Source: Beroe ovata
Taxonomy: Eukaryota > Ctenophora > Nuda > Beroida > Beroidae
DNA length: 12,843 nt
Assembly (NCBI GenBank): GCA_946803715.1
Contig: CAMPET010000018.1
Span: 600,873 to 613,715 of the forward strand
Reading direction: 5' to 3'
Shown: positions 8,500-12,843 of the stretch, in pieces
Position numbering within the stretch: the first letter of the stretch is position 1
How the letters are laid out: each line of letters starts with the position of its first letter
Notes under the pieces: model-generated
Told to the model about the DNA's origin: nothing
The model's database searches: none
The model's input: only the letters and a program-made list of their open reading frames with translations
Made by a program: the position numbers and the translations under genes

Positions 8500-8676
8500 G
8501 CAAAAACACCCAAAATGGATCATGTTACTTTACCGGATATATCAGACACAAGGGAGGTTTATTATTGGCCATATTTAACGAGGCGAAGCCGAGTGAAACG
8601 CGGGCATTACGCACCGAATAGGTGTGAAGTAACGATTGGAAGGCAAGCTAGTGTTACTGCTGCATTTCAACATTTC

Positions 8677-8701
8677 AACTTTTGAGATATCCTCAAAAGT
8701 T
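8677..8701. repeat. Perfect hairpin, 10-bp stem, 5-nt loop
   Basis: AACTTTTGAG (8677-8686), loop ATATC, CTCAAAAGTT (8692-8701). Confidence 0.7.
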
Positions 8702-8841
8702 AGATGATTCATGATACATTTAAGGCAGTAGTATAGGTACAATCTACATAATATTTAATTTGAATTGCCCAACTTGAAACATCTAACTTTAACTACCCCT
8801 GTCTCTATAAAGACAGTTTTCTCACACCCTAACCCCTGCAG

Positions 8842-8899
8842 GTACACGGAGCTAGCAGACCACCTGCTAAGTGCTAGTAAACTCTCTGCCAGGGATTAG
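8842..8899 (+). CDS. Weak candidate terminal exon
   Basis: The acceptor TTCTCACACCCTAACCCCTGCAG (8819-8841) is one of the best in the window: a long pyrimidine-rich tract then CAG. After one phase base, the frame reads YTELADHLLSASKLSARD and stops at 8897-8899, an amphipathic helix-like tail. Phase 0 gives another short readable tail with a stop at 8875-8877, so the frame is not determined. No preceding exon was linked. This is inference from the splice signal and composition only. Confidence 0.2.
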
Positions 8900-9320
8900 C
8901 ACGAGGTCACACTGTAATGTTTGCTCCGGGAGCAGACCTCTATTACCCCGTACATAACACTCACTCGTGTCAAGAAATTCAAATAGAAACGTTGCCTGTC
9001 AAGATAGAAGGGACACTGTTCACTGTGACAAACCATCTGATTGATTGTTTTGTGTACAGATTGCCTTTATGAGCGAGTGAACTTTTAGAAGAACACGGGT
9101 TTTTGATATTTTACGTATGGAAACAATAATGACAAGAACTAGTTTTCCAACGAAGTCGAGCACTGTTTTGTGAAATTGTTCCAATACTTATTCTAGTGGC
9201 TTGCTTTGTAGAAGAATGATTATCTTATTTTCTTTTGTACAGTGTTCAATGTTTGTTACTAGAACTGAAGGTGCTGTGATTTCTTCTCATTTGTGCAATT
9301 ATAATCTGTTTTGAATTGAT
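8900..9320. other. Stretch with nothing recognised
   Basis: No repeat, splice pair or long frame is supported on either strand. It is AT-rich and leads into the 67-base sequence that recurs at 10169. Confidence 0.45.
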
Positions 9321-9387
9321 TCGTGAATTTCAATTCAAGTTTATCATTTTGTATGAAAGCTAATAGGTATTACTGATCAATGAGCCA
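9321..9387. repeat. 67-bp exact duplicate bounded by gaps (first copy)
   Basis: These 67 bases, ending at the N at 9388, are identical to 10169-10235, which begin right after the N at 10168. An identity that starts or ends exactly at both gaps is what overlapping contig ends look like. It is more likely an assembly artefact than a biological repeat. Confidence 0.85.
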
Positions 9388-9388
9388 N

Positions 9389-9550
9389 TCTATTTTCCCC
9401 TTTTACTTGTTCGTTCTCTACAGCGAATTCTTTGTTTCTCTGTTTGGACATCTCTAAGGTTTGTTCCAACCTCCTTAGATCTCCCTGGTTTACTTGTACC
9501 CTTTCCTGTTCTTCAGGACGCACATTCCCCGTTTCCTCTATATTCTCCAT
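9389..9550 (-). CDS. Coiled-coil protein start, cut by assembly gap
   Basis: From an ATG at 9550 with A at -3 and G at +4, the frame reads 54 residues into the N at 9388. The start is acidic (MENIEETGNVRPEEQERVQV), then comes a Leu/Glu/Lys/Gln-rich heptad-like segment (residues about 22-50, including LRRLEQTLEMSKQRNKEF) that should form a coiled coil. The same frame is open upstream without an ATG back to a TGA near 9656, through a Lys-rich SKKKSKNTNT stretch. Codon choice and composition look genuinely coding. Such coiled-coil N-termini occur in retroelement structural proteins and in many cellular proteins; I cannot tell which. The 3' part is lost in the gap, and the next few codons after it are unrelated contig sequence. 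It lies back to back with the cysteine-rich frame at 9696. Confidence 0.45.
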
Positions 9551-9622
9551 AGTATCACTTGTCCCGAGGCCGAAAGTGTTGGTATTTTTGGATTTTTTTT
9601 TGGACAAAAGATCAATATTACT

Positions 9623-9631
9623 CCTTATATA
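9623..9631 (-). promoter_or_regulatory. TATA-like box upstream of the coiled-coil frame
   Basis: On the minus strand TATATAAGG lies about 75-80 bp upstream of the ATG at 9550, leaving room for a start site near 9600 and a short leader. Motif seen; promoter role inferred. Confidence 0.25.
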
Positions 9632-9695
9632 CTTTGCTTTATGTGAATTGATATTTCAACAACATGGTCAATGTCATTGAAAAGTTCCGAATACC

Positions 9696-9998
9696 ATGCT
9701 CGTAATGGTTGCCCGATGCCCTATTTGCGCCCTCATCATCTTCAACGTCTTAACTGTTTACTGCAAATACTTTCGACTGGATCAAATCGATTTAGAAGTT
9801 GGCAAGGTAAATGGAACGTCATTGCATTTTGGCAAATGCTATCACGTTATACAGGATGAAGAAATTCGTGTTCTTGTCATCAGATTCTGACAGTGATTCA
9901 ATAATAAGTTGGGTAAAGTTTCATTGTGTGAACAGTGTCGAGTTGATTTTACTAAAATGCATCCCCTGAGGGTAACCCGAATCGATTTTCAACAATAA
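9696..9998 (+). pseudogene. Cysteine-rich frame in repeat copy A, two in-frame TGAs
   Basis: From the ATG at 9696 the frame carries a CPIC motif, then VYCKYFRLD, GKCYHVIQDEE and IRVLVIRF, stopping at TGA 9888-9890. Two codons on there is a second TGA (9894-9896). The frame is then open through LCEQCRVDFTKMHP to TAA 9996-9998. In copy B both TGAs are TGT, so a Cys-x-Cys pair is replaced by two stops. The two copies align without indels, and the block around CEQC is identical in protein. Paired cysteines (CxxC, CxC, CxxC) suggest metal binding, but I recognise no family. The simplest reading is a decayed element gene. Selenocysteine at both positions is conceivable but unsupported. Confidence 0.4.
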
Positions 9999-10167
9999 TA
10001 GTCTCAGCCAATAATTGTCGCATTTCTCAAAAATACGTCTCTAGTATCGTCTAGTCTGTAACGCGCGAAAACAAAAATGTGATGCGCGCGGCGCGAATTA
10101 AGGGACCTTCTCGTACACGTCCATGTTCGAGAAAGACCCTTAAGAAAAATATATGTTTTTCTGAACA
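9735..10167 (+). repeat. 433-bp dispersed repeat, copy A
   Basis: This aligns with 10422-10854 at a constant offset of 687 with no gaps and about 32 mismatches by eye (about 93% identity). It holds the cysteine-rich frame, a GC-rich patch (GATGCGCGCGGCGCG near 10081-10095), the TTAAGGG hairpin and the first bases of the palindromic array, where the contig breaks at N 10168. Confidence 0.92.
10098..10143. repeat. TTAAGGG hairpin, copy A
   Basis: TTAAGGGACCTTCTCGTACA on the left folds on TGTTCGAGAAAGACCCTTAA on the right with a few mismatches and a 6-nt loop, 46 bp overall. Its outer arms match the end motif TTAAGGGACCTCC seen at 11013, 11848 and 12749. Confidence 0.75.
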
Positions 10168-10168
10168 N

Positions 10169-10235
10169 TCGTGAATTTCAATTCAAGTTTATCATTTTGT
10201 ATGAAAGCTAATAGGTATTACTGATCAATGAGCCA
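10169..10235. repeat. 67-bp exact duplicate bounded by gaps (second copy)
   Basis: Identical to 9321-9387; starts immediately after the N at 10168. Past 10235 the sequence continues into a short AT-rich stretch (10236-10415) with no feature recognised. Confidence 0.85.
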
Positions 10236-10415
10236 TGATCTTGCAGCCATTCCATGAGTCATTTTCCTCATCTCGATTATATTGGAGCTCCTTTCAGACA
10301 CCTTGACTGAATGACTAATATATAACGTCTTGTGCTTCCAAAATGTACAAATCTCTGCATATATAAAATCTGTCACGTTGTAAATGTTAGTTCATAATTT
10401 GAATGATAATGATAG

Positions 10416-10682
10416 TGCCGGATCATCTTTAACGACTTAACTGTTTACTGCAAATACTCTCGACTGGATCCAATCGACTTAAAAGTTGGCAAGGTAAATG
10501 GAACGTCTTTTCATTTTGGCAAATGCTTTCACGTTATACAGGATGAAGAAATTCGTGTTCTTGTCATCAGATTCTGTCAGTGTTATAATAATAAGTTGGG
10601 TGAAGTTTCATTGTGTGAACAGTGTCGAGTTGATTTTACTAAAATGCATCCCCTGAGGGTTACCCATATCTATGTTCAATAA
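10416..10682 (+). CDS. Cysteine-rich open frame in repeat copy B
   Basis: After an acceptor-like AATGATAG the frame is open for 88 codons to TAA at 10680-10682, with no ATG near its start; if expressed it is an exon of something larger or has lost its start. It reads through VYCKYSRLD, GKCFHVIQDEE, RFCQCYNNK and LCEQCRVDFTKMHP. The CxC plus CxxC pairing could bind zinc. Compared with copy A there are no indels in the frame, and the block from GTTTCATTG (VSL) through CTGAGG (PLR) is unchanged, which suggests coding selection before duplication. Sequence upstream of 10422 is unrelated to copy A, so one copy is truncated or the exon boundary lies here. Family not recognised. Confidence 0.35.
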   Translation, partial: CRIIFNDLTVYCKYSRLDPIDLKVGKVNGTSFHFGKCFHVIQDEEIRVLVIRFCQCYNNKLGEVSLCEQCRVDFTKMHPLRVTHIYVQ

Positions 10683-10854
10683 TAATAGTCTCGGTCAATA
10701 ATTGCCGCATTTCTTCAAAATACGTCTCTAGCATCGTCTAGTCTGTAACGCGCGAAAACAAAAATGCGGTGCGCGCGGCGCAAATTAAGGGACCTTTTCG
10801 AACACGTCCATGTTCGAGAAAGACCCTTAAGAAAAATATATGTTTTTCTGAAAA
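10422..10854 (+). repeat. 433-bp dispersed repeat, copy B
   Basis: Partner of 9735-10167. It runs directly into a complete palindromic array and end motif (10831-11037), so it shows the element arrangement most fully: coding frame, GC-rich patch, hairpin, array, end motif. Confidence 0.92.
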
Positions 10855-11037
10855 CATATGTTTTCCGAAAACATATGTTTTAGGAAAAGTACATATGTAT
10901 ATATTTTTTGAAAAAGTACATATGTTTTTGAAAAGTAATATATATTTTTTCACAAAAGTATATATATTTTTCAAAAGCATATATATTTTTCAAAAGCATA
11001 CATATGTTCGAGTTAAGGGACCTCCTCGTACACCGTA
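10785..11037. mobile_element. Hairpin plus AT-rich palindrome array, copy B (most complete)
   Basis: A 46-bp hairpin with TTAAGGGACC/GACCCTTAA ends (10785-10830) is followed by an AT-rich array to about 11005 and closed by the motif at 11013-11037 starting TTAAGGGACCTCC. GACCCTTAA at 10822-10830 and TTAAGGGAC at 11013-11021 are near-inverted, so they bracket the array like terminal inverted repeats. The array is built from ATATG/TTTTT/GAAAA/CATAT pieces. One is a perfect palindrome: CATATGTTTT at 10855-10864, loop CCG, complement at 10868-10877. The array itself has no protein content; both strands yield low-complexity Lys/Phe/Tyr/Ile frames. This could be a non-autonomous fold-back transposon or the 3' end of a larger element. 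Family unknown. Confidence 0.55.
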
Positions 11038-11049
11038 GGATACATAGCA

Positions 11050-11334
11050 GTGTCGGCAGCCGGCCAAAAAACGGGGGATAAACGATCCAAATACTTCAAA
11101 TATCCGGTGAAAGTGGCACAGGTGAAACCCACCCCAATTCAAAGGGTGGGAGGCTGGAGCACTTATGTCAAACCCCGCAATCCCAATCAGAGTAATGACA
11201 GGGCCAGAGGACAACAAACCAGAACTAATAGGAACTTTGGATCATACAATATGAGTAATGACAGAGTAAAGTCTAGATTCAATGTAAATAGTACGAATAA
11301 AAACACTAATAGTAATAGGGGAGGCAGGAATTAG
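11050..11334 (+). CDS. Basic Arg/Asn-rich open frame, probable element protein tail
   Basis: The frame is open from 11017, inside the array end motif, and an ACATAGCAG acceptor-like site lies just before 11050. It ends at TAG 11332-11334 and encodes about 94 residues with no initiating ATG near the start. The first half contains KRSKYFKYPVKVAQVKP and RVGGWSTYVKPRNP. The second half is Asn/Arg/Ser/Thr-rich, has two SNDR repeats and ends NRGGRN. This is strongly basic and hydrophilic, as in disordered nucleic-acid-binding tails. Codon choice looks natural and the opposite strand is less so. I do not recognise a family. It could be a terminal exon or the end of a mobile element gene. Confidence 0.33.
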   Translation: MSAAGQKTGDKRSKYFKYPVKVAQVKPTPIQRVGGWSTYVKPRNPNQSNDRARGQQTRTNRNFGSYNMSNDRVKSRFNVNSTNKNTNSNRGGRN

Positions 11335-11667
11335 TTGTGTATTCTTATAGAATTGTTACCGTGGTGTTTTTAAGTCGTCTCAACATATCATTCGATCATA
11401 ACGTACGGTCGCGATTTCTCCCCATAGAAATTAGTGCGCGCAGAGCAATTCACCCAGGCGCGCAACCGACCATACATTATTGTGGTGCAAACGCGATGAA
11501 GCACTTGTTACATAAAAATGTAAGAGCGCGTTACGTATACAGTAGAATCGATTCTCGTTTCGGGGATTATTTCTTCAATAATTATTCTAGGAACTAGATG
11601 TAATAGAGTGTATCAAAATGGATGTATGTAAAGAGTCGATTAAGCTGATTTTTGAAGTTCGAACAGA
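11335..11667. other. Stretch with no confident gene
   Basis: An 86-codon plus-strand frame without ATG (11337-11597) is basic and shows no domain. A separate ATG at 11618 with A at -3 and G at +4 reads MDVCKESIKLIFEVRT into the N at 11668 and then into array C. This may be the start of a gene interrupted by the element, but it is too short to judge. CGCG-containing patches occur near 11410-11460. Confidence 0.35.
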
Positions 11668-11672
11668 NGAAA

Positions 11673-11872
11673 GTCCCTTAAGAAAAATATATGTTTTTCT
11701 GAAAACATATGTTTTCGGAAAACATAATGTTTTTGGAAAAGTATGTATATATTTTTTGAAAAAGTACAATAGTACATATGTTTTTGAAAAGTGATATATA
11801 TTTTTACAAAAGTATATATATTTTTCAAAAACATATATATTTTCAAGTTAAGGGACCTCCTCGTACACCGTA
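11673..11872. mobile_element. AT-rich palindrome array, copy C
   Basis: GTCCCTTAA at 11673-11681 and TTAAGGGAC at 11848-11856 are exact 9-bp terminal inverted repeats enclosing a palindromic AT-rich array like that of copy B. The closing motif extends to 11872 and matches 11013-11037 base for base in its TTAAGGGACCTCC start and its CACCGTA end. The N at 11668 lies where the hairpin of copies A and B would be. Confidence 0.6.
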
Positions 11873-12056
11873 CTGACCTCTGTTTCTCGCGCGCGGGGCG
11901 CGCGCCTTCATCGAAGGTTTCGGCCGCGCACGAGAAACAGCTTTGTCAGATTTTATTTGACCTCAGCTCTGTTTCTCGCGCGCGGCTTCATCATGTTTCA
12001 ATTCGGCCTTCGATGAAGGCGCGTGCGCCGCGCGCGAGAAATTAAACAGAGGTCAG
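11873..12056. repeat. GC-rich fold-back with 53-bp arms
   Basis: The left arm starts CTGACCTCTGTTTCTCGCGC at 11873 and reaches TTCATCGAAGG and CGGCCG (about 11925). The right arm, 12004-12056, is its imperfect complement (CGGCCTTCGATGAAGGCG ... AGAGGTCAG). Between them is a smaller inverted pair, CACGAGAAACAG (11929-11940) and CTGTTTCTCG (11969-11978), around a palindrome. The left arm starts directly at the end of array C, so the two may be inserted next to each other or be parts of one element. Confidence 0.75.
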
Positions 12057-12097
12057 ATAAAATCTGACAAAGAAACAGAGGTCAGATAACATCTGAC
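11945..12097. repeat. GTCAGATNNNATCTGAC palindromes (three here)
   Basis: Interrupted 17-bp palindromes occur at 11945-11961 (one mismatch), 12052-12068 and 12081-12097 (both perfect). A fourth lies at 12813-12829 (one mismatch). Each is next to GAAACAG or CTGTTTC, so the palindrome and the TTTCTCGCGCG sequence move as a unit. Confidence 0.8.
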
Positions 12098-12187
12098 ATG
12101 AATTCTGCGTGTTGCATGTCCGGGGGTGCCTATAGTGCGCACGCGCAGCGTCTTATAAACATCCAGCAACTTACAAAGACCACAGTC

Positions 12188-12300
12188 TAAAAAGTGAAAC
12201 AGCAGCAGTAAGAATAATGAATATTCTGTCAAGTATGAAACACAGTTATTGGGTTGTCTTAACTATAACTGTGTTTCATTTGTGACACGCTCACTTTTTA
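12188..12300. repeat. Nested hairpin, 15-bp perfect inner arms
   Basis: Inner arms ATGAAACACAGTTAT (12235-12249) and the exact complement (12265-12279) enclose 15 nt. Pairing extends outward with mismatches through TGTCA/TGACA. Outer arms TAAAAAGTGA (12188-12197) and TCACTTTTTA (12291-12300) pair as well. An AATAAA follows at 12300-12305. Confidence 0.7.
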
Positions 12301-12382
12301 ATAAAGTTCGAGCACTTTGCAAAACTTTGTCTTTGACACTCTTGCATATATATTCTGTCAAGTATGTTATTTTGTTGGGTTG
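12221..12382. repeat. Direct repeat of 17 bp plus diverged tail
   Basis: ATATTCTGTCAAGTATG occurs at 12221-12237 and 12350-12366. Both are followed within about 10-20 bp by TTGGGTTGT or GTTGGGTTGT (12249-12257 and 12374-12382). It may be a local tandem duplication of about 125-129 bp or a duplication flanking an insertion. Confidence 0.7.
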
Positions 12383-12392
12383 TGTGTATCAA

Positions 12393-12533
12393 GGGGCTGG
12401 CAAGCCCCTCGCGGCATCTGTAGGTAATGTTACCCGTGCGAGCAAAAAGGGCCCGAAGGGCCCTTTTTGCGAGCTCGCTCACCGAGGCGGCCCGAAGGGC
12501 CGACTCGGTGAGCTTTGTGCGTTTATGCAACGC
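12393..12533. repeat. Cluster of five consecutive hairpins
   Basis: In order: GGGGCT-GGCA-AGCCCC (12393-12408); GGTAA-TG-TTACC (12423-12434); GCAAAAAGGGCCC-GAA-complement (12442-12470, 13-bp perfect stem); GCTCACCGAG-inner GGCCC-GAA-GGGCC-CTCGGTGAGC (12477-12513, a nearly perfect stem of about 17 bp); GCGTT-TATGC-AACGC (12519-12533). Two neighbours share the CCC-GAA-GGG tip. The third hairpin resembles a bacterial intrinsic terminator, but the eukaryotic context makes that reading unlikely. No tRNA or other known RNA fold was recognised. Confidence 0.8.
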
Positions 12534-12610
12534 GCGAAAAGCTGCGACGCTTGCCAGACCCTATACATATGTTTTTCCAAACTAGCCGAATTTCGACTAT
12601 CAATAACTCN

Positions 12611-12773
12611 ATGTTTTTATGAAAAGTACGTATGTATATATTTTTTGAAAAAGTACATATGTTTTTGAAAAGTAACATATATTTTTTACAAAAGTATATA
12701 TATTTTTCAAAAGCATATATATTTTTCAAAACCATATATATGTTCGAGTTAAGGGACCTCCTCGTACACCGTA
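12611..12773. mobile_element. AT-rich palindrome array, copy D (left end missing)
   Basis: The array starts right after the N at 12610 and closes with the TTAAGGGACCTCC motif at 12749-12773, including the preceding GTTCGAG seen in copy B. It shares the order of sub-blocks with copies B and C (GTATGTATATATTTTTTG, AAAAAGTACATATG, AAAAGTAACATATA, CAAAAGCATATATA). The left terminal sequence is lost in the gap. Confidence 0.6.
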
Positions 12774-12843
12774 CCCGCCGGCCGGCGGCGCCAACGTTGC
12801 GGTATAATTATTGTCAGATGTTACCTGACCTGTTTCTCGCGCG
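12774..12843. repeat. GC palindrome and truncated TTTCTCGCGCG unit
   Basis: CCGCCGGCCGGCGG at 12775-12788 is a perfect 14-bp palindrome directly after array D. It is followed by the fourth GTCAGAT palindrome (12813-12829) and TGTTTCTCGCGCG running off the window. As at 11873, the GC-rich fold-back family follows an array end closely. Confidence 0.7.

Noticed and set aside
8497-8685. 62-codon plus-strand frame with good start context (MAKTPKMDHVT...)
   Set aside because: Its ATG is supplied by a 20-bp tandem repeat and its end lies in a hairpin; there is no domain or partner exon, and the composition is not distinctive.
10738-11038. Lys/Phe/Tyr/Ile-rich open frames on both strands in the arrays (also 11587-11846 and 12523-12735)
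   Set aside because: They are low-complexity translations of the palindromic AT array and appear on both strands, as expected for inverted repeats.
12436-12513. Bacterial-type terminators or contamination
   Set aside because: The stem followed by a T-run resembles an intrinsic terminator, but the Ts are inside the stem and there are no bacterial genes nearby; flanking repeats are shared with the rest of the window.
1-12843. tRNA, rRNA or CRISPR arrays
   Set aside because: No cloverleaf with a TTCGANNC-type T-arm and matching acceptor stem was seen, no rRNA core motif was seen, and the tandem arrays have no unique spacers between identical repeats.

Overview
The window looks like nuclear DNA of an invertebrate metazoan. 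The best evidence is a minus-strand gene at 4172-5044 with five phase-consistent exons, short GT-AG introns of 82-118 bp and a clear mitochondrial (CRLS1-type) cardiolipin synthase catalytic motif. There is no operon structure and no Shine-Dalgarno pattern, and the DNA is AT-rich with scattered CGCG-rich islands and many small repeats. A sponge or another compact-intron invertebrate would fit, but the sequence does not prove a taxon. Six single Ns (1095, 6995, 9388, 10168, 11668, 12610) mark assembly gaps, and nearly all fall in or beside repeats.

Layout. 1-3500 is largely non-coding: a direct repeat, a 38-bp minisatellite, a G-rich run, a GT microsatellite, short hairpins and one possible core promoter with a first exon (2409-2551). 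3511-3809 holds a possible two-exon plus-strand gene for a 57-residue secreted peptide. It converges on the cardiolipin synthase gene at 4172-5044, whose C-terminal exons I could not find. 5045-8900 is mostly non-coding, with a GC-rich putative promoter, a 32-bp minisatellite, small fold-back repeats and a few weak exon candidates (5947-6213 minus; 8053-8265 and 8842-8899 plus).

9300-12843 is a dense repeat district. It holds two 433-bp copies (about 93% identical by eye) of a segment carrying a cysteine-rich reading frame. Each copy runs into a TTAAGGG hairpin and then an AT-rich array of short palindromes; the hairpin-array unit or its parts occur four times. Between these lie a basic Arg/Asn-rich open frame, a minus-strand coiled-coil frame cut by a gap, a GC-rich fold-back built from GTCAGATNNNATCTGAC palindromes, and a run of consecutive hairpins, two of them with GAA loops. 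These look like remains of one or more non-autonomous mobile element families. I do not recognise the family.

One assembly problem affects interpretation. The last 67 bases before the gap at 9388 are identical to the first 67 bases after the gap at 10168. The 779-bp piece between the gaps may therefore be misplaced.
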